NCBI GenBank assembly: GCA_964608265.1
Contig: CAZSNP010000006.1
Span: forward strand, 51,775 to 115,774
Length of the DNA stretch: 64,000 nt
DNA from: JANWXR01 sp964608265
GTDB lineage: Bacteria > Chloroflexota > Anaerolineae > Anaerolineales > UBA6663
Direction: 5' to 3'
Below are positions 47,809 through 56,722 of this stretch, one piece after another. The position numbers and the translations under genes are program-made. The notes under the pieces were generated by a model. The model did no database searches, was not told the DNA's origin, and saw only the letters and a program-made list of their open reading frames with translations. How positions within the stretch are numbered: the first letter of the stretch is position 1; the number at the start of each line of letters is the position of its first letter.

Positions 47809-49719
47809 TTACGCCTCTTTGAATTCACCCTCAACCACATCATCCCCACCCTTGTTGCCGTCGCCGCTCGGCGGGTTGCCGCCGTCCGCGCCGCCCATGT
47901 TGGGGCCGGCGCCCGGCTGCTGATACATCGCCGCGCCGATCTTCTGAATCGTTTCATACAGCGCGCTCGTGGTCGTCTTCATCGCTTCGAGGTCTTTGCC
48001 CTCCAGGGCCGATTTCACTGCGGCCACCTTGGCCTCGACTTCGGATTTCACCTCCGCCGGGACCTTGTCGCCGCCATCGCGCAGCGCCTTCTCGGCGGTG
48101 AACACGGCGGCATCGGCGGCGTTGCGGGTCTCCACTTCCTCTTTGCGTTTCTTGTCTTCGGCTGCGTGTGCCTCGGCCTGCTTCACCATCTTCTCAACCT
48201 CATCCTTGCTCAGACCCGACGACGCGGTGATGGTGATGTGCTGGGTCTTCTGCGTGGCCTTATCCTGCGCCGAGACTTTGAGGATGCCGTCGGCGTCGAT
48301 GTCGAATGTCACCTCGATCTGCGGCACGCCGCGTGGCGCCGGGGGGATGCCATCGAGGATGAAGTTGCCGAGCAATTTGTTGTCCGTCGCCATCGGGCGT
48401 TCGCCCTGCACGACCTTGATCTCCACCGAGGTCTGCATATCGCTCGCGGTCGAGAAGACCTGCGACTTGCGCGTGGGGATGGTGGTGTTGCGCTCGATGA
48501 GGGGCGTGGCCACGCCGCCGAGCGTCTCGATGGAGAGCGTGAGCGGGGTGACGTCGAGCAGCAGGATATCCTTCACCTCGCCGCCGAGCACGCCGGCCTG
48601 AATCGCCGCGCCGACCGCCACCACTTCGTCGGGGTTGACGCTCTTGTTCGGCTCCTTGCTGAAGATCTTGCGGACGGCTTCCTGCACCGCCGGCATGCGC
48701 GTCATGCCGCCGACCAGCACCACCTCGTCAATTTGGTTCGGCTTGAGGCTGGCATCGTCGAGCGCCTGCGTCACCGGCCGGATCGAGCGCTGGATCAAGT
48801 CATCGCAGAGTTGCTCGAGTTTGGCGCGGGTGAGGGTCACATTCATGTGCTTCGGCCCGCTGGCGTCGGCGGTGATGAAGGGCAGGTTGAGTTCGCTCTG
48901 GGTCACCGTCGAAAGCTCGATCTTGGCCTTCTCCGCCGCTTCCTTAAGGCGTTGCAGCGCCTGCCGGTCCGCGCGCAGATCGATGCCCTGTTCTTTCTTG
49001 AACTCATCCGCCGCCCAGTTGATGATGCGCTGGTCGAAGTCGTCGCCGCCGAGGAAGGTGTCGCCGTTGGTCGAGCGCACCTCGAACACCCCATCACCGA
49101 CATCGAGGATGGAGATATCGAACGTGCCGCCGCCGAGGTCGTACACGGCGATCTTCTCCTCCTTCTTCTTGTCGAGGCCGTAGGCGAGCGAGGAGGCGGT
49201 CGGCTCGTTGATGATGCGCAGCACTTCGAGGCCGGCGATGCGGCCCGCATCCTTCGTCGCCTGCCGCTGCGAGTCGTTGAAATAGGCCGGCACCGTGATC
49301 ACCGCCTGCGTCACCGTCTCGCCGAGGTAGGCCTCGGCGTCGGCCTTGATCTTTTGCAGGATCATGGCGCTGATCTCCGGCGGTGAATACTCCTTGCCGC
49401 CCATGTGCACGCGCACATCGCCGTTGGGGGCTGCGCTCACTTTGTACGGCACGACCTTAAGCGCCTTTTGCACCTGGTCGTCGTTGAACTTGCGGCCCAT
49501 AAACCGTTTGACCGAGAAGATGGTGTTCTCGGGGTTGAGCACCGCCTGCCGGCGCGCCACTTGCCCCACGCTGCGCTCGCCGGTTTTGGGGTTGACGGCG
49601 ACCACGGAGGGGATCAACCGTGAACCCTCGGACGAAGGGATGACTACCGGCTCGCCGCCTTCCATGACGGCCACCACCGAGTTGGTGGTGCCGAGGTCAA
49701 TGCCAATAATCTTTGCCAT
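47809..49719 (-). CDS. dnaK: Chaperone DnaK (Hsp70)
   Basis: A 636-residue protein. The ATPase domain starts KIIGIDLGTTNSVVAVMEGG, with VITVPAYFNDSQRQATKDAG, the phosphate loop VYDLGGGTFDISILDVGDGV and VVLVGGMTRMPAVQEAV. The substrate domain has DVTPLTLSIETLGGVATPLI, and the C-terminal tail is Gly/Asn-rich, ending VEGEFKEA. AGGAGA precedes the ATG at 49719. It acts with GrpE and DnaJ, controlled by HrcA. Confidence 0.98.
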   Translation of the reverse strand: MAKIIGIDLGTTNSVVAVMEGGEPVVIPSSEGSRLIPSVVAVNPKTGERSVGQVARRQAVLNPENTIFSVKRFMGRKFNDDQVQKALKVVPYKVSAAPNGDVRVHMGGKEYSPPEISAMILQKIKADAEAYLGETVTQAVITVPAYFNDSQRQATKDAGRIAGLEVLRIINEPTASSLAYGLDKKKEEKIAVYDLGGGTFDISILDVGDGVFEVRSTNGDTFLGGDDFDQRIINWAADEFKKEQGIDLRADRQALQRLKEAAEKAKIELSTVTQSELNLPFITADASGPKHMNVTLTRAKLEQLCDDLIQRSIRPVTQALDDASLKPNQIDEVVLVGGMTRMPAVQEAVRKIFSKEPNKSVNPDEVVAVGAAIQAGVLGGEVKDILLLDVTPLTLSIETLGGVATPLIERNTTIPTRKSQVFSTASDMQTSVEIKVVQGERPMATDNKLLGNFILDGIPPAPRGVPQIEVTFDIDADGILKVSAQDKATQKTQHITITASSGLSKDEVEKMVKQAEAHAAEDKKRKEEVETRNAADAAVFTAEKALRDGGDKVPAEVKSEVEAKVAAVKSALEGKDLEAMKTTTSALYETIQKIGAAMYQQPGAGPNMGGADGGNPPSGDGNKGGDDVVEGEFKEA

Positions 49720-49778
49720 GAAAAATCTCCTGAGCTTGATGATCAGAGGTGTGGCGGATGGTCCACTCCCCCAATTCT

Positions 49779-50360
49779 CTACCTGGCAACCTTCACCAGC
49801 GCCGGTCGAATCACCCGGTCGCCGAGTTTGTATCCGTGGCGCAACACTTCGATGATCTGCCCCGAGGCGTGCCCGTCGCTCTCTTCGTGCACCACCGCCT
49901 CGTGCAGATTCGGGTCGAAGTCTTTGCCCTCGGCCTCAATGCGGGTCACGCCTTCGGCGTCGAGCACATTTTGAAACTTGCGATAGATCAGGTTGATGCC
50001 CTCGGCCCACTTCGGCCAATCGGCGTCGGCGACCTCCGCCGGCGCCGGCTGGCCCCTCATCGCGCGGTCGAAATCATCCAAAATATCGAGGTACCGTGCA
50101 ATAACCTTGCCCGTCATCCCCTGCATCATCTCGGTGCGTTCGCGCTCCACACGGCGCTTGTAATTTTGAAACTCGGCCTGCGAGCGTTGCCAGCCGTCGA
50201 GGTACTCGGCGGATTTGGCCTGGGCGGCCTCCAGTTCGCGCTGCAGGGCCGCAATGTCGGGCGCCGCGAGCGCTTCGCCCGATGCGGCAGCGGCGCCATT
50301 GGTAGGGGCGGCCTCCACCTGGGCCGCCGGTTGAGGCTTCGGATTGATCTCGTCTTCCAT
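49779..50360 (-). CDS. grpE: Nucleotide exchange factor GrpE
   Basis: A 193-residue protein with a disordered N-terminus (1-35), a long coiled coil (AALQRELEAAQAKSAEYLDG then WQRSQAEFQNYKRRVERERT), and a C-terminal beta domain with DPNLHEAVVHEESDGHASGQ, IIEVLRHGYKLGDRVIRPAL and VKVAR, the GrpE signature. It releases ADP from DnaK. GAGAG is close before the ATG. It is 59 bases before dnaK. Confidence 0.96.
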   Translation of the reverse strand: MEDEINPKPQPAAQVEAAPTNGAAAASGEALAAPDIAALQRELEAAQAKSAEYLDGWQRSQAEFQNYKRRVERERTEMMQGMTGKVIARYLDILDDFDRAMRGQPAPAEVADADWPKWAEGINLIYRKFQNVLDAEGVTRIEAEGKDFDPNLHEAVVHEESDGHASGQIIEVLRHGYKLGDRVIRPALVKVAR

Positions 50361-50431
50361 ACTTCTCTCACACTAAAAGCGCAGACAACGCGGTGATTGT
50401 CCGCGGCCCGGCTTTGATTTACGTTAGACGC

Positions 50432-51463
50432 TCACTCGAAGTAGATCTCGTAGATCAAACTGCTCATCAGCCCGCCGACGTAGCGCACGGTGGAGATGGC
50501 GCGGCCATAAGCCATGCGTTTGGGGCCAAGCACGCCCAGCGCGCCGGTGGCGTAACCGGGCACGCCGTAGCGGGTGAGCACCATCGAAAAATCCTTGAGC
50601 TCCTCCCAGTTGTCCTCGCCGCCGATGACGACCTGCACCCCGCCGATCTGCGGCGAGAGGGCCTTGCCGAGGAACTCTTCCAGGTAGGTGTGCTCGCCCA
50701 AGACCTTGAGCGCCTGTTGCGCCGATTCGGATTTGGCGAACTCCGGCTGCGACAGCACGTTGCTCACTCCGTCGCGGAACACATCCACCCCGGCGGAGCC
50801 TTCGCTCTTGCGCATCAACTCCACCACCAAGCGCAGCACTTCCTGCTCGAGCGTCGGCAGGGCGGCGATATGCGCGGCGACCTGTTCGGTGTTCTGGCCC
50901 AGGCAGAGCGCGCTGAGGTGCGCTGCCGAGGCGGTGAGATTCTCCTGCGAGACCGGCTCGGCCAGCGTTAGCATTTGCTGGCGCACCTCGCCGCCGTTGA
51001 GCACCAACACGAGCAGCACCAGCCGGCCTTGCGTCGAGATCAACTCGAGGTGTTTGAACTGCGCGCTCTCCTGCTGCGGCGCGGTGACCAGGCTCGCGCC
51101 CTTGCCATGCTGGGCCAGCACCGAAGCCGCCAGCCGCATCCATTGGACCACATCGCCTTTGGCCTGATAGAACTGGTGGCTGATGAGACGCTGCTCGGTC
51201 GCCGGTAGCTCGGTATCGCCGATGAGGCGCTGGACGAAGTAGCGGTAACCGGCCTCGGTCGGTTCGCGCCCGGCGGAGGTGTGCGGCTGCCGCAAGTAAC
51301 CTTTCTCGGTCAGCGCCTGCAGTTCGTTGCGGATGGTGGCCGAGCTGACCCCGATCTGATACTTCTCCAGCAACCCCTTCGAGCTGATCGGGTTGGCCGA
51401 CTCGGTGTGCTCGCGCACCACAAGCGTGAGAATCAGTTCCTGGCGTTCGCTCAGCGGTTCCAT
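50432..51463 (-). CDS. hrcA: Heat-inducible transcription repressor HrcA
   Basis: A 343-residue repressor: N-terminal winged helix SERQELILTLVVREHTESAN, PISSKGLLEKYQIGVSSATI and RNELQALTEKGYLRQPHTSA, with GREPTEAGYRYFVQRLI completing the HrcA signature. The rest is the GAF-like dimerisation region ending MSSLIYEIYFE. It binds CIRCE, which lies 14 bases upstream of its start, so it autoregulates the whole operon. GroEL is expected to modulate it. Confidence 0.96.
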   Translation of the reverse strand: MEPLSERQELILTLVVREHTESANPISSKGLLEKYQIGVSSATIRNELQALTEKGYLRQPHTSAGREPTEAGYRYFVQRLIGDTELPATEQRLISHQFYQAKGDVVQWMRLAASVLAQHGKGASLVTAPQQESAQFKHLELISTQGRLVLLVLVLNGGEVRQQMLTLAEPVSQENLTASAAHLSALCLGQNTEQVAAHIAALPTLEQEVLRLVVELMRKSEGSAGVDVFRDGVSNVLSQPEFAKSESAQQALKVLGEHTYLEEFLGKALSPQIGGVQVVIGGEDNWEELKDFSMVLTRYGVPGYATGALGVLGPKRMAYGRAISTVRYVGGLMSSLIYEIYFE

Positions 51464-51476
51464 AATGGCTGCGCCG

Positions 51477-51503
51477 TTAGCACTCGCGCAAAGAGAGTGC
51501 TAA
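51477..51503. promoter_or_regulatory. CIRCE operator
   Basis: TTAGCACTC-N9-GAGTGCTAA is a perfect CIRCE palindrome, positioned between the hrcA promoter and start codon. No other CIRCE was found in the window. Confidence 0.98.
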
Positions 51504-51516
51504 GACAACGCGAAAG

Positions 51517-51546
51517 ATTATACCGTTGGGCGAAGAAGCGAGTCAA
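51517..51546 (-). promoter_or_regulatory. Sigma-70-type promoter of the hrcA operon
   Basis: On the minus strand TTGACT (51541-51546) and TATAAT (51517-51522) are 18 bases apart, immediately upstream of CIRCE. Confidence 0.85.
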
Positions 51547-51584
51547 TGCGGAGTTCATTTCGTGAAGTTTTGGCAGTCTCAGGC

Positions 51585-51590
51585 TATAAT
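51585..51590 (+). promoter_or_regulatory. -10 box of the DHH gene
   Basis: TATAAT lies 29 bases before the ATG at 51620. There is no convincing -35. Confidence 0.55.
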
Positions 51591-51619
51591 GCCTATGTCA
51601 CATTGATAGGAGTCATTCC

Positions 51620-52534
51620 ATGCGTCTGATCACCCGTGCCGATTGGGATGGCCTCGTTTGCGCCGTGCTGTTGTCCTCGGTGGAGCATGTCGAGGCGATT
51701 CAGTTTGCCTATCCGAAGGACATTCAGGATGGAAAGGTCCTTGTCCCCGAGAATTCGGTGATCGCCAACCTGCCCTACCATCCGAACTGCGTGCTGTGGT
51801 TCGACCATCACTCCTCCGAGGAGGACTTCGGCGCGCCGATGGCGGCCTTCACCTCGGTGCCCGGCAAGTTCGGCATGGCCCCCAGCGCGGCGCGGTTGAT
51901 CTACGACCACTATCATGGTGACAGCAACGACAAGATCAACCGCTTCCAGGAACTGGTCGCGGCCACGGACCGGATCGACAGCGCGCAGCTCACCACCGAC
52001 GACGTCCTCAACCCGCGCGATTACGTGCTGCTGTCGTACACCGTCGATCCGCGCACCGGGCTGAAGGACATCGAATTGCAGATGTACTTCATCATGCTGA
52101 TTGATCTGCTCAAGACCAAACCGCTGGCCGAGATTCTGCATGTGCCGGAGGTGAAGTTGATGGTCGAGCGGCTGCACGCCGAGGATGAAACCTATCGCCA
52201 GGCGTTGCTCAAGTACTCGAGGGTTGAGGGCAACGTGGTCGTCACCGATTTCCGCGGGCTGGCCAACATCCCTCCGGGAAACCGCTTCATCATCTACACC
52301 CTTTTCCCGCAGGTCAACGTCTCGGCGCGCCTGTTCGACGGGCGCGACGGCGCCATCAGCACTATCTCGCTCGGGCACAGCATCTTCAACCGCACCTGCA
52401 ACACCAACGTCGGCAAGCTGCTGGCCGAGTACGGCGGCGGCGGGCACAAGGGCGCGGGCACCGCTCAGTTCCCCAAAGCCGAGGCCGAGGCGAAGTTTCA
52501 GGAGATCATCGCCAGGCTGAAAGCCGCCGGCTAG
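51620..52534 (+). CDS. DHH-family phosphoesterase (exopolyphosphatase-like)
   Basis: A 304-residue protein. The N-terminal DHH part has LITRADWDGLVCAVLL and the DHH motif in NCVLWFDHHSSEEDFGAP, with a further Asp in AATDRIDSA. The C-terminal DHHA1 domain ends AEYGGGGHKGAGTAQF, the GGGH motif. Family members hydrolyse oligonucleotides, cyclic dinucleotides or polyphosphate; which applies here is unknown. TAGGAG is nine bases upstream. It is divergent from hrcA. Confidence 0.88.
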   Translation: MRLITRADWDGLVCAVLLSSVEHVEAIQFAYPKDIQDGKVLVPENSVIANLPYHPNCVLWFDHHSSEEDFGAPMAAFTSVPGKFGMAPSAARLIYDHYHGDSNDKINRFQELVAATDRIDSAQLTTDDVLNPRDYVLLSYTVDPRTGLKDIELQMYFIMLIDLLKTKPLAEILHVPEVKLMVERLHAEDETYRQALLKYSRVEGNVVVTDFRGLANIPPGNRFIIYTLFPQVNVSARLFDGRDGAISTISLGHSIFNRTCNTNVGKLLAEYGGGGHKGAGTAQFPKAEAEAKFQEIIARLKAAG

Positions 52535-52546
52535 CCAAACGAACGT

Positions 52547-52609
52547 CGGCAGAAGGCAGAATGCAGGAGGCAGCCTCGCTGCCTTCCGCTTTCTGCCTTC
52601 TGCTTTCTG
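52547..52609. repeat. Iterated-word palindrome O (word near GGCAGAA)
   Basis: The left arm CGGCAGAAGGCAGAATGCAG then GAGGCAG faces CTGCCTTCCGCTTTCTGCCT then TCTGCTTTCTG. It is one of the clearest copies and ends nine bases before the prfA start codon. Confidence 0.85.
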
Positions 52610-52617
52610 TACCGACT

Positions 52618-53703
52618 ATGTTCGACAAACTCACCAGTATCGAAGCCCGCTACGAAGAACTCAACCGGCTGCTCGCTGAGGGTGTGAGCGGCGACTATGC
52701 CAGGATCACCGAGTACGCCAAGGAGCGCGCCGGGATTGAGGAGGTCGTCGCTGCGTCCCGCGAATACAAAGCGCTGCTCAAGGATTTGGACGGTGCGCGC
52801 GAGTTGCTCAACGATCCCGCCATGGCCGACATCGCCGCCGACGAGGTCAGGCAGCTCGAAGCGCGCCGCGAGCCGCTCGAGCAACGGCTGAAGACGCTGC
52901 TTGTGCCCAAAGACCCGCGCGATGACAAGAACGTCATCTTTGAGATTCGCGCCGGCGCGGGCGGCGAGGAGGCCGGCATTTTCGCCGCCGATCTGTTCCG
53001 CATGTACACGCGCTACGCTGAGGCGCGCGGCTGGAAATCCGAGATCATCTCGATGAATGCAACCGGCGTGGGCGGCTACAAAGAAATAGTGTTTGAGGTG
53101 AAAGGCAAGGGCGCGTACTCGCGGCTCAAGTTCGAGTCGGGCGTGCACCGGGTGCAGCGCGTTCCGCTCACCGAATCCGCAGGCCGCATCCACACCTCCA
53201 CGGTGACGGTGGCGGTGCTGGCCGAGATGGATGAGGTCGAGATCGACATCCCGGCCAACGACATCAAGCTTGATACGTACCGGGCCAACGGCGCGGGCGG
53301 GCAGAACGTGCAGAAGAACGCCACCGCGGTGCGCATCACGCACCTGCCGAGCGGCTTGGTGGTGACGTGCCAGGATGAGCGCTCGCTGACGCAGAACCGG
53401 CTGCGGGCCATGAGCATCCTGCGGGCGCGGCTGTACGACATCGAGGCCGAGCGCCGCCAGAAGGCCGAGGCCGCCGAGCGCAAGGCGCAGGTGGGCAGCG
53501 GCGAACGCAGCGAAAAGATCCGCACCTACAACTTCCCTCAGTCGCGCGTCACCGATCACCGCATCGGCCTGTCGAGCCATAACCTGCCCGCCGTGCTCGA
53601 TGGCGACCTCGATCAATTCATCGACGAGCTGGCCGCGCGCGAACAGGCCGCCAAGCTCTCGGGTGAGGCGCTGCCGGTGGGTGCGGAAGAGGATGAGGAG
53701 TAG
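52618..53703 (+). CDS. prfA: Peptide chain release factor 1
   Basis: A 361-residue protein. The peptidyl-transferase motif GGQ is in RANGAGGQNVQKNATAVRIT, preceded by ESAGRIHTSTVTVAVLAEMD. The N-terminal helical domain starts MFDKLTSIEARYEELNRLLA. It recognises UAA/UAG and releases the nascent chain; GGQ is methylated by PrmC. No Shine-Dalgarno is visible at 52618 because palindrome O ends just before. Three bases separate its stop from an inserted methyltransferase gene. Confidence 0.97.
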   Translation: MFDKLTSIEARYEELNRLLAEGVSGDYARITEYAKERAGIEEVVAASREYKALLKDLDGARELLNDPAMADIAADEVRQLEARREPLEQRLKTLLVPKDPRDDKNVIFEIRAGAGGEEAGIFAADLFRMYTRYAEARGWKSEIISMNATGVGGYKEIVFEVKGKGAYSRLKFESGVHRVQRVPLTESAGRIHTSTVTVAVLAEMDEVEIDIPANDIKLDTYRANGAGGQNVQKNATAVRITHLPSGLVVTCQDERSLTQNRLRAMSILRARLYDIEAERRQKAEAAERKAQVGSGERSEKIRTYNFPQSRVTDHRIGLSSHNLPAVLDGDLDQFIDELAAREQAAKLSGEALPVGAEEDEE

Positions 53704-53706
53704 CAC

Positions 53707-54612
53707 ATGAAGTCACGGCTTTCAGTAAACGGCAAAAAGCCCAGGGCTTTGAAAGATAGGAGCTTCAAAACAGACACTCTTTACTTGGGAGACTGTTTGG
53801 ATGTTCTGCCCACCCTCCCCGACGAGAGCGTCAACTTAATAGTGACTTCACCGCCGTATGCGGATCGGCGAAAAGGAAGCTATGGTGGTGTTCACCCGGA
53901 CAAGTACGTCGAGTGGTTTCTGCCTGTCTCGGCCCAACTCAAGCGGGTCTTGAAAGCGGATGGCTCCTTCATTCTCAACATCAAAGAGCCAGCAGTAGAT
54001 GGCGAGCGCCACACCTACGTCATGGAGTTGGTCATCGCTCTCCGAAAACAAGGCTGGCTGTGGACGGAGGAGTATTGCTGGCACAAGAAAAACTGCTATC
54101 CGGGCAAGTGGCCCAACCGCTTCCGCGATGCATGGGAACACTGTTATCACTTTACAAAGCAGAGGCAGTTTCAGATGTTTCAGGAAGCGGTTATGGTACC
54201 AATGGGCCAGTGGGCGGAGAAACGCCTGGCAAAGTTGACTCGGAACGATGTTGTTCGAGACGAGTCGCGCTCGCAAAGCGGTTTTGGCAAGCGTGTGGCC
54301 AATTGGATTGGTCGTGAAAAAGTATATCCAACCAATGTGCTGCACCTTGCTACCGAAGTAACAAACAAGCGACATAGCGCCGCATTTCCACTGGAGTTGC
54401 CTTCGTGGTTCATTCGACTTTTTACTAAGCCGGGTGACATCGTGTTGGACCCATTTGTTGGCTCGGGAACAACAGCGGTAGCAGCCCGAAAGCTCGGACG
54501 GCACTTTATTGGGGTAGAGATAAAGCCGGAATACTTCGAGTTGGCTGAAGCGGCTATTGCCGAAATTACCCCAAGTCTTTTCGACTACGCGGAGGTGAAT
54601 GGTAATGGGTGA
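53707..54612 (+). CDS. DNA methyltransferase of a type II restriction-modification system
   Basis: A 301-residue DNA methyltransferase. The catalytic motif IV is NLIVTSPPYADRRKG (near residue 49), and motif I, DPFVGSGTTAVAARKLGRHF, lies near residue 258, so the order is the beta class. TSPPY favours N4-cytosine methylation, though N6-adenine cannot be excluded. GC content is visibly lower than in prfA. Its Shine-Dalgarno (GAGGATGAGGAG) is the end of prfA. It overlaps the nuclease gene. Confidence 0.92.
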   Translation: MKSRLSVNGKKPRALKDRSFKTDTLYLGDCLDVLPTLPDESVNLIVTSPPYADRRKGSYGGVHPDKYVEWFLPVSAQLKRVLKADGSFILNIKEPAVDGERHTYVMELVIALRKQGWLWTEEYCWHKKNCYPGKWPNRFRDAWEHCYHFTKQRQFQMFQEAVMVPMGQWAEKRLAKLTRNDVVRDESRSQSGFGKRVANWIGREKVYPTNVLHLATEVTNKRHSAAFPLELPSWFIRLFTKPGDIVLDPFVGSGTTAVAARKLGRHFIGVEIKPEYFELAEAAIAEITPSLFDYAEVNGNG

Positions 54613-55333
54613 CTCGAGTGCTGAACTGAGAATTCATATTGCCGAGCGCCTACAGGAATTTTATAGGCGCCGGCTAAATAGGTTGAGTACACTACGCCTC
54701 AACGGCATCCTACAGCGCAAGAACCCTTATCTTTTCAGAGCCATTGGCACGCAAAGCGCAACAGAAATCATAGAAGGAATCCTGGCTGCCTACTTGAGTT
54801 CCTCAGAGGAAACTCTGTTTGGAGACGTCTTTTTTGAACCCATAGCCAAAGCCGTCTCCGGAGGGGTGGTCTCGCCGAGCGAAGGGGTGGATATTGCTAT
54901 CGAGACAGATACCGCTTACAAAGCTATCTCAGTCAAGTCCGGACCCAACCCTTTCAATAGTAGTCAGTCGCGCAAGCAAGATGATCAATTCAGAACACTC
55001 CAGCGCCGACTAAACAAAATCGGCAAACAGTTCGACCCAATCCTCGGTCATGCATATGGGCGACTTGGCCCAAAGACAACCAGTTCTAAGCTGATTTATC
55101 GTCGATTGGCGGGACAGAGATTTTGGGAAGAGTTGACGGGGGACCCTGACTTCTATCTCAAATTGGTCCGTTATATGGAAGATGAAATCGTCGTGAAGCA
55201 CCGCGAAGAGTACCGGGTCGCTTGGCAAAACGCCATAAACAAGTACCTCGGCGAATTCATTCCGGTATTTTGCAACCCCGATGGTAGTATCAACTGGGAG
55301 AAGCTCGTTGCCTTCAATAGTGGCGCCAAGTAG
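54605..55333 (+). CDS. Type II restriction endonuclease (PmeII-like family)
   Basis: A 242-residue protein. RRLNRLSTLRLNGILQRKNP then YLFRA, and IIEGILAAYLSSSEETLFGD, resemble the PmeII-type restriction endonuclease family as I recall it. The probable catalytic core is EGVDIAIETDTAYKAISVKS then GPNPFNSSQS, with Asp and Lys in PD-(D/E)xK-like spacing. GGAGG lies nine bases before the ATG at 54605, inside the methyltransferase gene; an ATG at 54599 is also possible. Low GC and its position suggest acquisition with the methyltransferase. Confidence 0.82.
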   Translation: MGDSSAELRIHIAERLQEFYRRRLNRLSTLRLNGILQRKNPYLFRAIGTQSATEIIEGILAAYLSSSEETLFGDVFFEPIAKAVSGGVVSPSEGVDIAIETDTAYKAISVKSGPNPFNSSQSRKQDDQFRTLQRRLNKIGKQFDPILGHAYGRLGPKTTSSKLIYRRLAGQRFWEELTGDPDFYLKLVRYMEDEIVVKHREEYRVAWQNAINKYLGEFIPVFCNPDGSINWEKLVAFNSGAK

Positions 55334-56204
55334 TGCTTCGACTATTGCTGCCGACATTCAAGTTGCTCAACGACTCGCTGCCGTGACGGAGGCGTTGTCG
55401 TTAGCCGGCATCGACTCGCCCCGCCTCACCGCCGAAGCCCTGCTCGCCCACACGCTCGGCCTTACGCGAACACAATTGCTGAGCTGCGACACCGCCGCGC
55501 CCTCGCCCGAGTCGGCGGAGCGGTTCGAGGCGCTGGCGCGCCGCGCGGCGACGGGCGAGCCGCTGGCCTACCTCACCGGCAGGCGTGAATTTCACGGCCT
55601 CGACCTCGCCGTCAATCCGCAGGTGCTGGTGCCGCGCCCCGAGACCGAATTGTTGGTGGATGAGGCGTTGCGGTTCCTCGCCCCACAGACCACGGAGCAA
55701 AGGGTGTTGGATGTCGGCACCGGCTCGGGCTGCATCGCGGTGACGATTGCGGCCAAATGCCCGGCGGCCAGCGTGACGGCCGTTGACGTCACCGACGAGG
55801 CGCTGGCGGTCGCGCGCGCGAACGCAGCCCGGCACAACGTGGCGCGCCGCATCGCCTTCTTCAAATCCGATCTGCTTTCCGCCCTCCGCCTTCTGCCTTC
55901 CAGCTTCAACCTGCTGTGCGCCAACCTGCCCTACATCGCCAGCGACGAACTGCGCACCTTGCCGGTGATCAAACACGAACCGCGCCTCGCGCTCGACGGC
56001 GGGCCGGATGGGTTGTTGTGGGTTCGGCGGCTGCTGGTGGATGCGCCGCGGGTAATGGCGCCGCACGGCTGGCTGCTTCTTGAAATCGGCGCGACCCAGG
56101 GGCCGGCGGCCGCGGCGCTTGCGCAGGCTGCCTTCCCCTCGGCGCAAGTCGCGGTGCTCAAAGACTACGCCGGGCTGGATCGCATTGTGCGGGTAAAGAC
56201 CTGA
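55320..56204 (+). CDS. prmC: Peptide chain release factor N5-glutamine methyltransferase
   Basis: A 294-residue methyltransferase: N-terminal helical domain with DSPRLTAEALLAHTLGL, YLTGRREFHGLDLAVNPQVL then VPRPETELLVDEAL, motif I VLDVGTGSGCIAVTIAAKCP, and the catalytic NLPY (usually NPPY) in LLCANLPYIASDEL. It modifies the GGQ glutamine of release factors. It is normally next to prfA; here a restriction-modification pair separates them. The start is uncertain; a GTG at 55320 overlapping the nuclease gene is used. Confidence 0.9.
   Translation: MAPSSASTIAADIQVAQRLAAVTEALSLAGIDSPRLTAEALLAHTLGLTRTQLLSCDTAAPSPESAERFEALARRAATGEPLAYLTGRREFHGLDLAVNPQVLVPRPETELLVDEALRFLAPQTTEQRVLDVGTGSGCIAVTIAAKCPAASVTAVDVTDEALAVARANAARHNVARRIAFFKSDLLSALRLLPSSFNLLCANLPYIASDELRTLPVIKHEPRLALDGGPDGLLWVRRLLVDAPRVMAPHGWLLLEIGATQGPAAAALAQAAFPSAQVAVLKDYAGLDRIVRVKT
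55868..55902. repeat. Repeat-word sequence inside prmC
   Basis: GCTTTCCGCCCTCCGCCTTC followed by TGCCTTCC resembles the right arm of palindrome O. It encodes LSALRLLPSS just before the NLPY motif. It lacks a clear left arm. Confidence 0.35.
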
Positions 56205-56208
56205 AGCG

Positions 56209-56275
56209 ATCTCTCGCAAAGCTCGCCAGGCCCGCCGGGTTTTTCTTTGCGGCCTTTGCGTGCTTGGCGAGAGAT
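56209..56275. repeat. Iterated-word palindrome P (CTCGCAAAG/CTTTGCG type)
   Basis: The left arm (56209-56231) is ATCTCTCGCAAAGCTCGCCA and the right arm (56249-56275) is GCGGCCTTTGCGTGCTTGGC then GAGAGAT. It has the same words as the palindrome at 63.0 kb, in opposite orientation. Confidence 0.85.
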
Positions 56276-56281
56276 ATGGGA

Positions 56282-56668
56282 ATGACCTTACAACCTATTC
56301 GTTTCATTGGCGAAAACGTCGAGGCGCAGTTCGATGCGCCACCGGCGTTCGAGAAAGCGCCGCCCTGCCCGAACGCGTTCGAGTGGCACGGCGTGACGTA
56401 TCGCGTCATCGAGCTGGTCGAAGAGTGGCACGACTACGCGCGCAAGGGCCGCATGGCGCGCAACATGCGCCCCGAGCATGCGCGGCGCGCGGCGGTCAAA
56501 GGCTCGTGGGGCGTCGGGCGCTACTACTTCCGCGTGCGCGCCCTCGGCCCGCAGTCGGCGGCGCCGGACGGCCAGTTCTTCGAGCTGTATTACGACCGCG
56601 CCCCGCTCGACGTCGACAGCCGCAAAGGGTTCTGGGTGTTGACGAGCGAACTGCAGCAAGTACCGTGA
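56282..56668 (+). CDS. DUF6504-like hypothetical protein
   Basis: A 128-residue protein with a small beta-rich domain: PIRFIGENVEAQFDAPPAFE, FEWHGVTYRVIELVEEWHDY and YYFRVRALGPQSAAPDGQFF then ELYYDRAP. The F-W-x-G-x-x-Y pattern fits DUF6504-type proteins, often next to DNA polymerase genes, though not here. The start is uncertain (ATGs at 56276 and 56282) because palindrome P ends just before. Function is unknown. Confidence 0.6.
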   Translation: MTLQPIRFIGENVEAQFDAPPAFEKAPPCPNAFEWHGVTYRVIELVEEWHDYARKGRMARNMRPEHARRAAVKGSWGVGRYYFRVRALGPQSAAPDGQFFELYYDRAPLDVDSRKGFWVLTSELQQVP

Positions 56669-56673
56669 AGGCG

Positions 56674-56720
56674 CGATTCACGATGCCGATTACAGCGTGT
56701 GAGTTACGCCTTGTGAATCG
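56674..56720. repeat. Iterated-word palindrome U (short)
   Basis: GCGCGATTCACGATG and CGCCTTGTGAATCG pair imperfectly, with GTGTGAGTTACG between. The words resemble palindrome N. It lies just before the HAD phosphatase gene. Confidence 0.45.
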
Positions 56721-56722
56721 AA

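Noticed and set aside
46573..49386. A 937-codon open frame antisense to dnaJ and dnaK
   Set aside because: It is a composition shadow of two highly conserved genes in high-GC DNA; the translation is Arg/His/Leu-rich with no domain, and no promoter or ribosome site supports it.
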